The position numbers and the translations under genes were made by a program. Positions 44,584 to 56,794 of a stretch of DNA of 64,000 bases are shown piece after piece (within the stretch, counting starts at the first letter, position 1; the number at the start of each line of letters is the position of its first letter). The stretch lies in contig CM042544.1 in assembly GCA_023630585.1 (NCBI GenBank), forward strand, positions 16,840,256 through 16,904,255, given 5' to 3'. The notes beneath the pieces were generated by a model, which ran no database searches, was not told the origin of the DNA, and saw nothing but the letters and a program-made list of their open reading frames with translations. The stretch is from Cranoglanis bouderius. Taxonomy: Eukaryota; Chordata; Actinopteri; Siluriformes; Cranoglanididae.

Positions 44584-45184
44584 CATAACTACTGCTGATG
44601 ATTAAGATTTTTTTTTTGTTTTGTTTTTTTTTAAACTTCAATAGTTTAACGGTAAATGGTTTACATGGCAGTGTGGGACTGAGAATGGGCTTTGGGAGAT
44701 CTTTGGCATTCACATAATTGTTTAAAAGCATTGGTACTTTATTATTTAACTCTGACAAACTTCTAATTCAAGTGAATCAGTGTGCATTTTCAGTCACTGT
44801 TGAAACTCGCATACACACTGTCACTCTATATAACAGTTTTTAACAAGAATTTCTATTGGTGTAAGACATGAGGAAACTTTTGAACAAGAATACTGAACAA
44901 GAACAGACCGTTCTGCCAGTGCTTTTGATTTGCATGTGCCTTTGAACAGGTTAAAAGAGCCGCTTCAAAACTTTCCCATGCCTAATTATTCCCAGTAAGC
45001 TGAGTCATGGTGACAACTGGGAGAGCTGCTCTACTCCCCCTCCCAGAGAGTTGTTCAAACATGTTCAGATATCCTCATTTGATGGCATTTCTCCAGAAAA
45101 TCCTATCCAGTATGATAGGTCTTTCTCGTAAGATTACCTTTTTTTGCTTTGGGCAGCATAAGATTGACTGTGCCAAAGCATTTC

Positions 45185-45246
45185 CACATCACAGAGTAGA
45201 GGCCTCTGAGTCAGTCACATCACAGAGTAGAGGCCTCTGAGTCAGT
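45185..45246 (+). repeat. 31-bp tandem duplication
   Basis: Two identical 31-base units start at 45185 and 45216. Each holds the palindrome AGAGGCCTCT and a TGAGTCA heptamer, which equals the AP-1 consensus. Regulatory meaning is inference. Confidence 0.9.
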
Positions 45247-45500
45247 CCAAAGATAACATCTGCCCAAATTAAGGCAAACTTGTGGTTTGTATTTGTGAAA
45301 GCCACAAAATGGTGGGATTCACCAGAATTTTCAGTGGATTTCAGGAGAACTGTATTGATTGCAAGTTCTAAACAAGCATGGCATGAGTGATAAGATGATT
45401 TAGCAGCTGTGAGGTGGATGATGCAAATGCAAAATGCAAATGGATGAAACCCAGACAGCTCCCTATTGGACATACAGTAATGTATTGTAATTTAGAGGGT

Positions 45501-46913
45501 ACAGTGGGGGGGGGGGGGGGGGGGGAGTATTTGATCCCCTGCTGATTTTGTACATTTGCCCACTGACAAAGAAATGATCAGTCTATAATTTTAATGGTAG
45601 GTGTATTTTAACAGTGAGAGACAGAATAACAACAAAAAAATCCAGAAAAACACATTTCAAAAAAAGTTAGAAATTGATTTGCATTTTAATGAGGGAAATA
45701 ATTATTTGATCCCTTATCAATCAGCAAGATTTCTGGCTCCCAGGTGTCTTTTACACAGGTAATGAGCTGAGATTAGGAGCAGTCTCACAGGGAGTGCTCC
45801 TAATCTCAGTTTTTTACCTGTATAAAAGACACCTGTCCACAGAAGCAATCAATCAATCAATCAGATTCCAAACTCTCCACCATGGCCAAGACCAAAGAGC
45901 TGTCCAAGGATGTCAGGGACAAGATTGTAGACCTACACAAGTCTGCAATGGGCTACAAGACCATCAACAAGCAGCTTGGTGAGAAGGTGACAACAGTTGG
46001 TGTGATTATTCGCAAATGGAAGAAACTGTCAGTCTCCCTCGGTTTGGGGCTCCATGCAAGATCTCACCTCGTGGAGTTTCAATGATCATGAGAACGGTGA
46101 GGAATCAGCCCAGAACTACATGGGAGGATATTGTTAATGATCTCAAGGCACTTGGGACCATAGTCACCAAGAAAACAATTGGTAACACAGTACGCCATGA
46201 AGGACTGAAATCCTGCAGCGCCAACAAGGTCCCCCTGCTCAAGAAAGCACATGTACAGGCCCGTCTGAAGTTTGCCTGAATGATTCAGAGGAGAACTGGG
46301 TGAAAGTGTTTTGGTCAGTTGTGCTCAGATCTCTTTGGCGTCAACTCAACTCGCCGTGTTTGGAGGAGGAGGAATGCTGCCTATGACCCCAAGTCATAAC
46401 ACCATCCCTACCGTCAAACATGGAGGTGGGAACATTATGCTTTGGGGGTGTTTTTCTGCTAAGGGGACAGGACAACTGCACCGCATCAAAGGGACGATGG
46501 ACGGGGCCATGTACAGTCAAATCTTGGGTGAGAACCTCCTTCCCTCAGCCAGGGCATTGAAAATGACCTTAATGACTTGGAGAGGATCTGCAAAGAGGAG
46601 TGGGACAAAATCCCTCCTGAGATGTGTGCAAACCTGGTGGCCAACTACAAGAAACATCTGGCCTCTGTGATTGCCAACAAGGGTTTTGCCACCAAGTACT
46701 AAGTCGAAGGGGTCAAATACTTATTTCCCTCATTAAAATGCAAATCAATTTATAACTTTTTTGAAATGCATTTTTCTGGATTTTTTTTTTGTTGTTATTC
46801 TGTCTCTCAGTGGTAAAATACACCTACCATTAAAATCATAGACTGATCATTTCTTTGTCAGTGGGCAAACGTACAAAATCAGCAGGGGATCAAATACTTT
46901 TTTCCCCCACTGT
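45501..46913 (+). mobile_element. Tc1-like transposon with about 200-bp inverted repeats
   Basis: Left end acagtggggg followed by a run of G, then agtatttgatcccctgctga; the right end mirrors it for about 200 bp. Transposase from 45882 (MAKTKELSKDVRDKIVDLHK, then KTINKQLGEKVTTVG), later in another frame TVKHGGGNIMLWGCFSAKGT. The segment with the second Asp and the Glu is deleted (46560-46580), so the copy is dead. A hairpin lies at 45741-45835. Another copy begins at 63931. Confidence 0.9.
45741..45835. repeat. Inverted repeat (hairpin) inside a Tc1 element
   Basis: The left arm caggtgtcttttacacaggt...gagattaggagca pairs with the right arm tgctcctaatctc...acctgtataaaagacacctg; arms of about 38 bases, loop of about 17. 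It lies between the left terminal repeat and the transposase start. Confidence 0.88.
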
Positions 46914-47564
46914 ATAAATGTCATTATTTCCTTCCCTGTAGTGTACATGTAAGGGGGAGGGCAATTAGGTGCTTGAGTTTAGCCAATACCATCTCCACAC
47001 TGTATGGTTTTGGTTTATTATGCATTGCACTTGAAAATGTAAGTTAACATAAGAAGAAAGAAAGGAAAAAGGAAAGAAAGACTTTAGAAAGGCTAGAAAG
47101 GTATGAATGTTCTTCATCTTGTGGTTTAGTAAGTTTAGGAAATCCTAACAAATCCATGCATTTAAAAAAATCGAAATATATATTTTTAAAGTTTTATCAG
47201 TTAGGCTTATGCATAGAAATAACTGCTATGCTCATACATTATTTACTGTTACTTAACCTTACAGTAGAGACGGTTCAATCAAGTTCTCTCTCTTTTTTTT
47301 TTAAACATGAACTTGGTAATGATGATGTCACATATCATTAACCTCCAATCTTTCCATAAATAATGTAGGAAGTAAGGTGTCTCCACTTCTGAATGGAGTG
47401 TGAATCAGTGTGTGACTGCATGATGGTGATGTGCTGTGTTGCCTCATCCAAATATCAGAATGTTTTCTTACCTCCTTACAGGCTCAAGCCGTCCATAGAG
47501 ATCATTCGAAAAAGAAATTAGGCACTCTGTATATCACGTGTGATCTGTGGAATGATATGCAGCG

Positions 47565-47737
47565 GCAATGTCATGCTGGAACAGGTTTGAGCCCCTTAGT
47601 TCCAGTGAAGCGAAACTGTAAATCTACAGCATACAAAGACATTCAATACAATTTTGTGCTTCTAACTTTGTGCAACATATGAACTACATATGGATGTGAT
47701 GGTTGGGGGTCCACAAACTTTTGGCAACATAGTGTAC
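47565..47737 (+). mobile_element. Truncated copy of the 21633-22153 element
   Basis: Shares gtcatgctggaacaggttt, tacaattttgtgcttcta and the right end ggtccacaaacttttggcaa...tagtgta with the intronic copy. The left half is missing. Confidence 0.7.
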
Positions 47738-48179
47738 CTCTGATTCAGTACATTTCACTGTGGCCCTTTTTAGAGTTTTGATTTAGCTCAATATACTATA
47801 TAATGTAATATATTCATTAGCTAGTTGATATTAATTTGACACCAAAACTGTCCATTTTGCAGAAAGGGATGTAGAGATCTATAATTTTGCTGCTGGTAGA
47901 AAACGAATGAAATGATGTGCAAGAATTTTGAATTTTGGTCCACACATAGAACATTGCTGTGCTGTACCAACTGTGCGAGAGTTTCAAAAGACTTTCTAAA
48001 CTTGTAAAGAATAATGCTTGTTAAATAAATAAATAAATTAGGTTGGCTTTTTTTTTTTTTTTTTTTTTTTTAAAGTAGTGTTATTTACCATAGAAGTGTT
48101 TCTCTTTCCTTTGAATGATTCACCCGAATTGAAAAAGTGCGTCACTGAATCCCAAATGCCTCCCTTTTGAACAATTTGA

Positions 48180-48241
<62 letters not shown>
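48180..48241. repeat. (GT)n(GA)n compound microsatellite
   Basis: Alternating gt passes directly into ga; upstream of sntb1. Confidence 0.95.
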
Positions 48242-48244
<3 letters not shown>

Positions 48245-49573
48245 CATTTTCCCCCTCTCCATGATTTAATCAAGTTTAAACACTGAACATACTTCTGTGC
48301 TCCCTGTCGTCATAGGGGTGCAGATGTACATGAATGTATGTGGACGTGAAATATGGTTATTGCGACGTTAGAATTGATTTACTGCTAGGTGATGCTTTGC
48401 ACTCTCTACACCCCAAGGCTCACTGGGTAATGTTCAGTGGCAGAAGTGATTCTTGGTCTAGCCTGAAGATGGCACTGTGATCCTTTCTATGTGCACCTCT
48501 GAAAGCATGTTTCAAAAGATCAGGTCCACATAAGGACTAGATTATTAGTGCTCATTTAACATTAGGATTGGACGTGATTTAAGAAAGAATTGTCAGTGTT
48601 GTTTTTTCTTCCCAATGTGCTTTTTGGCGGCAAATAAAGCTTAATACCTTCTACATCCTAACACTTTGCATTGTAGGCTAATAGCCTGCATCTCAGTAGA
48701 CATGGCTCCAGGAGTATTCAGTGCATGGCGGTAGAGTGCGTGGAAACCGAAAAAACACAACACATGCAGCAGGACAGAATGCAGCTGTGGTAAAGGCACA
48801 GAATGATGTCAGCAACTTGTCTGATCAGATTTGAGTTGAAAAAGGACTAAGACTGCACTGCCATTTCTCCAGCTCTCTCCTCTCCTGTAGTATTCTTCTT
48901 CTTCTGCCAATTTCTTTCACTCTTGAAGCTCGAAATAGACCATCATTAAGTGAACAACAAACCTGTTGCTGTGGACTTACCCACTTATGTGAATGTGAAC
49001 CCACTTATGCTGAGTGATGTTTTGCTGAGCATCAATGTTGCTATTATTTCTATAAAGAATCATTCTTTCCAGGTAAGAAAGAGAACTCTTCTCTGTTCCA
49101 CACTCAGTACCAAGTCTCAGCATAAAACAGATTAATCTGTCTTTCCCAATCAATTCCCTGCAGCTCAAGAATCACAAGCATATTTACAGAGCTCCCCAGG
49201 GTTGCCCTATGCTCTCATCCTCTCCTCTCCTTTGTTTGAACAGGGCTACTCTTGTCCTCATGCACCTCCGGAGAGGCTCCAGCTCTTTAAGTGAAAGCAG
49301 GCCCTCAGTGTCCCGCATGGTGCCCAGGCCCAAGCTTCCGTCACCGACCAGCAGGAAACCATTAAAGCTGCGATTGTGAAATAAAAGGCTTCTTGAGTTT
49401 GTGCTCATCTGGAGCAAAGCTGCTCCTTCCAGCCAGTTAGGACGGCTTGTGAGCTCACTCTCTCACCATTAATGTCATTAGTATTTAGCACATTGCACTG
49501 ATAAATTTTACAGAGTGTATCAACAGTGTCTGGTCACATTAAATAACTTGTGTTGTAGTTGTGGTGGTGGTGA

Positions 49574-49576
<3 letters not shown>

Positions 49577-49662
<86 letters not shown>

Positions 49663-49664
49663 GT
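49577..49664. repeat. (GT)n microsatellite
   Basis: About 44 gt units with one gc interruption near the right end. Overlapping open frames are artefacts. Confidence 0.97.
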
Positions 49665-50451
49665 GAGTGAGATGGCTGATTTATACTTTTGTGTCGAAGT
49701 ATATTTGTGTCATGATGCACAGAGATGGGGTTTATGGGTAAGCATGGTGCACAGAGGTGTTTTTAGGGCTATCTGTGTTCTCCTCTAAGGTATGTTCTGG
49801 TTATGAATGATATCATAGCAATGAAGCTTGACACTGAAGTCAGATCTTTTTAACGGTCCTACTATGGTTGAAATAGTCCCTAATTCAAAATGAAGTTGAT
49901 TAGTATGACCTAGCAACATAAACCAAGTGGAGAGTGTTACAGTCATGTGTCTGGTGTCTCATTATTAGACTGAGTTTAATGGCCAAAGATGTGTGCTGAA
50001 AATCCAGCAATATAAAGTTACTTTTGGCAACATGGCTGTTCACAGGCAGCCAAAATAAGTATACAGCAGGCATGAAAGGCTGTTCCTGCCTACGGCTGTG
50101 TTCCAGAAAAAACAGATATAAGCTTTCATATAATTAATAAGGATCCGCTTATAGCATTTTCATGATGAAGCACAATTTTACCTAACCACACACTCATTTT
50201 AAGGATGGGCGATATTGCCAAAAAATAAAAACTAAAAAAAAAATCTCATATAACAATTTCAAATCTTTCTTACATAATGCTGAAAATACTGAAAAATTAT
50301 GCAATTTATTTCTAAAGGTTTTTTTTTATTAATTAGAATGGACCTTGGAAAATGTAGATAAAATAAAAATAGTAACAGCACCATCTATAGCAAATAGTAA
50401 TGGTTCTTTTAAATAAAAGATATTGAAAGGAAAGAGTTTTTTTTAAAAAAC

Positions 50452-50452
<1 letters not shown>

Positions 50453-50535
<83 letters not shown>
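50453..50535. repeat. (TA)n microsatellite, left of the Tc1
   Basis: A pure TA tract ending exactly at the transposon's left end. Confidence 0.95.
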
Positions 50536-50540
<5 letters not shown>

Positions 50541-52047
50541 GTGCATCTCAATAAATTAGAATGTCATGGAAAAGTTCATTTATTTCAGTAATTCAACTCA
50601 AATTGTGAAACTCGTGTATTAAATAAATTCAGTGCACACAGACTGAAGTAGTTTAAGTCTTTGGTTCTTTTAATTGTGATGATTTTGGCTCACATTTAAC
50701 AAAAACCCACCAATTCTCTATCTCAACAAATTAGAATATGGTGACATGCCAATCAGCTAATCAACTCAAAACACCTGCAAAGGTTTCCTGAGCCTTCAAA
50801 ATGGTCTCTCAGTTTGGTTCACTAGGTAAGCCACAAACATTCATTGCCAAAGAAGCTGGGTGTTCACAGAGTGCTGTATCCAAGAATATTAACAGAAAGT
50901 TGAGTGGAAGGAAAAAGTGTGGAAGAAAAAGATGCACAACCAACCAAGAGAACCGCAGCCTTATGAGGATTGTCAAGCAAAATCGATTCAAGAATTTGAG
51001 TGAACTTCACAAGGAATGGACTGAGGCTGGGGTCAAGGCATCAAGAGCCACCACACACAGACGTGTCAAGGAATTTGGCTACAGTTGTCGTATTCCTCTT
51101 GTTAAGCCACTCCTGAATCACAGACAATGTCAGAGGTGTCTTACCTGGGCTAAGGAGAAGAAGAACTGAACTGTTGCCCAGTGGTCCAAAGTCCTCTTTT
51201 CAGATGAGAGCAAGTTTTGTATTTCATTTGGAAACCAAGGTCCTAGAGTCTGGAGGAAGGGTGGAGAAGCTCATAGCCCAAGTTGCTTGAAGTCCAGTGT
51301 TAAGTTTCCACAGTCTGTGATGATTTGGGGTGCAATGTCATCTGCTGGTGTTGGTCCATTGTGTTTTTTGAAAACCAAAGTCACTGCACCCGTTTACCAA
51401 GAAATTTTGGAGCACTTCATGCTTCCTTCTGCTGACCAGCTTTTTGAAGATGCTGATTTCATTTTCCAGCAGGATTTGGCACCTGCCCACACTGCCAAAA
51501 GCACTAAAAGTTGGTTAAATGACCATGGTGTTGGTGTGCTTGACTGGCCAGCAAACTCACCACACCTGAACCCCATAGAGAATCTATTGGGTATTGTCAA
51601 GAGGAAAATGAGAAACAAGAGACCAAGAAATGCAGATGAGCTGAAGGCCACTGTCAAAGAAACCTGGGCTTCCATACCACCTCAGCAGTGCCACAAACTG
51701 ATCACCTCCATGCCACGCCGAATTGAGGCAGTAATTAAAGCAAAAGGAGCCCCTACCAAGTATTGAGTACATGTACAGTAAATGAACATACTTTCCAGAA
51801 GGCCAACAATTCACTAAAAATGTTTTTTTATTGGTCTTATGAAGTATTGTAATTTGTTGAGATAGTGAATTGGTGGGTTTTTGTTAAACGTGAGCCAAAA
51901 TCATCACAATTAAAAGAACCAAAGACTTAAACTACTTCAGTCTGTGTGCATTGAATTTATTTAATACATGAGTTTCACAATTTGAGTTGAATTACTGAAA
52001 AAAATGAACTTTTCCACGACATTCTAATTTATTGAGATGCACCTGTG
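50536..52047 (+). mobile_element. Young Tc1-like transposon, one nonsense codon
   Basis: Inverted repeats about 205 bp long (left caggtgcatctcaataaatt) match each other with only a handful of differences by eye. Both sides are (TA)n. The transposase frame fills 50801-51766. It is the least decayed element in the window. Confidence 0.93.
50801..51766 (+). pseudogene. Tc1-like transposase, DD34E, single in-frame stop
   Basis: One continuous frame of 321 codons, from MVSQFGSLGKPQTF to KAKGAPTKY and a stop, interrupted once by TGA at 51167-51169 right after AKEKKN (the family normally has Trp here, so a G-to-A change is likely). Order: N-terminal HTH (about residues 10-35), basic GRKKCGRKRC linker, second HTH, then the catalytic domain with LFSDESKF, FQQDLAPAHTA and LNPIENLLG. 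There are exactly 34 residues between the second Asp and the Glu. All three catalytic residues are present, unlike every other copy here. Confidence 0.9.
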
Positions 52048-52056
52048 TGTGTGTGT

Positions 52057-52169
<113 letters not shown>

Positions 52170-53000
52170 ATGATGTATTTCCCAAATGCTACTTAGTGAA
52201 CCCTTCTTTCTCGACAGATCAAGACAAATAGGGATCATGTCTTCCATGACATGAAATCCCACCGCAACTGAGAAGTCAACTTGGGGTATTCTTATCAAAT
52301 CCGAGTTCCTTCCCCATTTACGGCGTGACATAAAGTCAGCATGGCTGTGCCCAGTAAGAAGTAAAACTTCTTACCTTTAAATTAGTTGTAGTATACTGTA
52401 TACACACAAGCACTAGCTTTAGATTAATTTACATAACATATTCATTTGTTAAATCTAAAACACTAACTATACAGTTCGCTGTTTGAGAAACAAAATCTGC
52501 ATCACTCATCTGAGTTAGCTGCCTAGCTTGCTATTAACAAAATATGAACATGGGGATGCCAACTGTCGTACACGACAAGGTCGAAAATGATGGCGAATTA
52601 CCGCTTAGGATGTAATGCAGCATTATATTTTACATAAACTTGTTCATCTGACTTTTCAAACCTGTACCAATTCCATATCTCTGAAGTGCTGTTTGAGCCT
52701 TTCTTTGCTATGAGCTGACTGTGGTTTTTTTTAATTGATTTATTTTTTATTTTTTTGTAAATCTAAGCCTACAGTGTTTGGGAGTAGCGCAGACTGTTGG
52801 AAGCATTTATCAGGTTAAGAAGGCTGTGTTTTTCCTTCATATTGGTTTAAACTTTTAAATCGCATTTATGGATGTTTGAATTAAAAATTTAAATATGCAT
52901 ATAGTATATGAACATGTACAATTTCGATTAGAACATTTTGAAAATCGCATTAAAACATTCATTTGAATTAATCATGAAAATCGCCCAGCACTACCCCACT

Positions 53001-54147
53001 TATTGCAATGAAGAAGCATCCTTTCCATTCAAAAATGGTGTGAGTAGAACTTTTCTGTTGTATGAGGAAGTTTGTTAGCTGTTATAACTTGTTCTCATGG
53101 GAAAATGCTCTTGGATCTGATGAGTTATAGTGTACATGGTATCGATGTGTGACTAATGCTAATGTTCTCACAATTATCATTCACACCCTGAAATGAGTCA
53201 CCCAGGAAATTTGGGAGGATTCTGTCGCATTGCACATAGAATAAAGGCAGCCTCCAAACTTTCAAACGCCCTTGCTGTCACCAAAGAAATAGCACCAAAA
53301 CACTACCAAAAAGAGCTGGCAGAGTATCAGCTCTAGATTACTGTCCAAATCCTCTCTGCCAATCAGAGCCAGTCACAGTTGGTGGTGATATTAGCAGGGC
53401 TAAAATTTAATATCTTATTTATTATATAAAATTTCATATTAATTGACTATCAGGGCTGAGCAATGTGATATATTATGGGGTCTTTAGTGGGGCAAACTAT
53501 CATGTCATGTCATGTTTCCATGGTAAACAGAAAGGCTGTAACGTCAAACCAAAAACACTAAGCTCGAGGTCCTTTTGTGTTATTTATTCTTTCATTAGAC
53601 AATGCATGCTCAGACTACTTCTCCTCCAAAGGCACTTTGGGGGGAAAAAGGGATGATATAGTAAATTATCATGACTGTATTTCATTTTCGTCTTGTCAGT
53701 CACTGATGATGTGTTACGGATGTGTCCATGTTATTGTTTGAAAAATATTAGCCCTAAAGCACATAAAATCTAACGGTTTCACTCTGTGTAATCACTTGAC
53801 ATGACTGTGACTGATGGGCTGCATGAATCTACAGTCTGGGCTAGAAAAAAAGCAGCCCCAGTTTGGTGTTTGTTTGTTTTTTTTATCTTATGACCATTGA
53901 TGATGCTGTTGCACTTGATTCCACAAAAATCCATCCAAAATAATCTGCACATTGTTAACAAGAAAAAATCAGATGTAGATGCCAAAAATGAAATCTTACA
54001 CTGATGTCTTTTAATCTTTGAAGGTCAGGGGAGCTTAGCACTGCTATTCCATTTATACTAAACGTCTCTGGTGAGTATTTATGACTTTAAGGATATTGGT
54101 TAATTCTTAATAAATAAAACCATTTTCCAAACAAATCAATTTAATTT
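53001..54147. other. Upstream intergenic DNA
   Basis: One phrase, cagggctgagcaatgtgat (53453), resembles the edge of a GGGCGAT-type element but no partner end was found. Otherwise nothing recognised. Confidence 0.45.
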
Positions 54148-54218
54148 ATACAACATGCCCCAAAAGTACACAGGGGAAATTAAAACTTTTTAGCAAAACG
54201 TCTTCCAAAATGTTTCAT

Positions 54219-54260
<42 letters not shown>

Positions 54261-54524
54261 CTTTAAGAATGCCTTTGACAAAAGAAAAATGTATTGAAAT
54301 CCTTCTCATGGCTGGATTGGGAAGTTGTCACAAGGGTGAGATGGAAACATGGCAAGCACCTCACACACAACACTGTTGCCAAACTTATTAACAATTTCAA
54401 AAAGACTGGAAGTGTTGCAAACCGAGAAGTGGACGTCCACGAACATCCACTGACGAAGACACAACCGACGTGGTGCTGGCAAACATAGTCCCCTACATAT
54501 GGAGACATTTTGGACACCCTGCAT
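54148..54524 (+). mobile_element. Deleted mariner-like element (MITE), copy 2
   Basis: Left end acaacatgccccaaaagt, right end ggagacattttggacaccct. A (TA)n tract at 54225-54256 precedes the transposase start MPLTKEKCIEILLM-like frame at 54268, and the HTH remnant HTVAKLINNFKKTGSV follows. It joins the right end at the same place as copy 1 (gtggtgctggcaaacatagt). Confidence 0.85.
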
Positions 54525-56245
54525 ACTTAATTTTGCTGTCTGCAGTGTGGAACAACTCCACAGCTTTTTCAGTGATTTCCTGCTAATATAAATTTCACCA
54601 CTAGATGTAGTGACACACATTCTGTCAGTCCTCAGTCCTTGCATGCAAGCGCAAGTCTGTGTTTCGTTGTATGGCAAGCAACAAGGGTACATTCTTATGC
54701 TTCTTCATGACTAATTTGTGATAATCATGAAACTGAAAACGCATGTGTTTATGAGAGTGAGGGGAAGAAAGGACAGGACACGCATATACAATGAGAAAGA
54801 GACAGAATCAGAATGAAAAAAAAGAGAGATAGAGAGAGAAACATGTTTTATTTCACCAGACCCACACAACAGAATAGAACTGAGGATTTGGTCAGAAACA
54901 GTATTGGCACTACATCCTTCACTGCACATGCACACACTCCTACACAGTGAACTGCATTGTGCAGTGCATTTTAAAGGCGGTTTTCCCCTCAGCTGAATTT
55001 TCCCTCCATATTTGGCCAGCTCTAAGTCATTGAAGTCAGTGTTGCCTCAAACACATTAACACTGCTTCCATATTAATGAACGAAAAGTCGCTTTTAGCAA
55101 ATAGTTAAATGTGATTAGCATGTGAGGAGCAACTTTTCTTCCCTGCAGTTCAGGATTTATGAAGTCATGTGATGTTCATCGTCTCTTCAGTCAAGCTGCC
55201 GCTGTGTTGTTTTTGCACAGATGTGTGACTCACACATTACCCCAACCCAGCTGATAGAGAAGCTTCATCTGAGCTTTGATTGGGGGACTAATGTCTTCTA
55301 ACGTGTAAGGAAAGTATAGCTCTGGTCAGGGGGTGAATTACAGGGGGTGTTTGACTCCCAAACCCCAAATAAGCAATAAAGACAAATGGCTGAAGAGATG
55401 GTCTTAAAATTTACACCTGGCCTATAAATTCAATATTAAACAATAAGTCAGATAGGCATGTAAATTAAAATTCTAAACACCTTTTCACTGTTGCCCACAA
55501 GCTTGTCTCCCTCGATTACGTATGTTTACTGTGAGGAGACAACATAATTATTTAGGCAAAACTTTTTGTGAATTAACTAAATAGTAGTGTAATTAAATGA
55601 TACTGTGTTAACTTAGATGCAAATCACTTTACCACACAGTTAACTAATGAAATTTAGATGATTTGATGGTGCAAATAAGCTATGATCTTAGTTTTGTCTT
55701 GTTAGAAGCTTTTATGCAATTTAACTTGCAACTGCCACTAACCACTAGATTGTTAGCTAGCTATATCTAGCATGGTCAATCTGTAGACTCTAAATAGACA
55801 GCTCACATTCATAACCCCAAGTGACCTATAGCTTTTTTTTTTTTTTTTTTTAAACGCACCTGGCAATTGTTTCATTACACTACTCAGTTTTGTTGTTTTG
55901 CCACACTGCCGAAAGGTCGATGATAACAGCGACAGAAATATGCGCATACACGCTGGGGAAAAGGCACATGAATTCCAAACTCGCCATTCTCATTCATGTT
56001 GTGTGGTCACATTTTAGATATGTATCCAGTGTAGAATTGCATACAGAAGTCGCTCATTTGAAAAGATCTGATTTTTGTGTCCATACTGTCCTGAACAAAA
56101 TCATATCTGTGTCACCTTAAGGCAGAAAAGTGTACCTTCTTGTCAATGTGAACGTGAATGTAACCTTTGTTACTTTTGTGCCATGCTTCTGATGTTTTTC
56201 TCAACATCTGTTATTGCCACTATTAGTGAAAAAATACAATGTGCA
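54525..56245. other. Upstream intergenic DNA
   Basis: No gene or named repeat. 54960-55250 reads like unique, possibly constrained sequence. Confidence 0.45.
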
Positions 56246-56794
56246 CATACTGGCCATTTAATGGGAACCTGAACACCTGCTCATTAATGCAATGATCAAT
56301 TATATCAGCCAATCAGGTGGTAGCAATACAACACGAAATCATTCAGATACAAGTGAAAAACTTCAGTGGTGCTAGATATTCTGGTTTGAGTGTTTCAGAA
56401 ACTGCTAATCTCCTGAGATTTTTATGCAAATCAGTAGCTAGAGTTTACATTGAATGGTGTGAAAAACAATTAACACCCAGTGAGTGGCAGTCCTGCAAGC
56501 AAAAATGGCTTGTTGATAGGTCAGAGGAGACTGGTTTGAGCTGACAGGAAGTCTACGGTAACTCAAATAACCACTCTACAAACATGATAAATAGAAAAGC
56601 ATCTCAGAATGAAGAACAAGCCAAACCTTGAGGTGGATGGGCTACAACAATTCCACTTCTGTTAGCCAGGAACAGGAATCTGAGGTTATGTCCAGTTTTG
56701 GTGACAGTGATGGTTATACTGGTGTGAACATTAACTGAAACTCTTCTTCCAGGCTAGGTCACAGGTTTTCCAATTAAAGTGGCCAGTGAGTGTA
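56246..56794 (+). mobile_element. Tc1-like transposon (family A), deleted
   Basis: Ends tactggccatttaatgggaa and complementary ccaattaaagtggccagtga. The interior has gataaatagaaaagcatctc and caaaccttgaggtggatggg in common with 15110-15830, but no long frame; internal deletion of most of the transposase. Confidence 0.8.

Larger units (their letters stand above)
46914..50202. other. Upstream intergenic DNA
   Basis: Holds a truncated Tc1-type copy, microsatellites and a GC-richer block at 49190-49420 with frames on both strands but no recognised similarity. Confidence 0.5.

Noticed and set aside
49520..49788. Cys-Val and Thr-His repeat frames
   Set aside because: Artefacts of the (GT)n tract.
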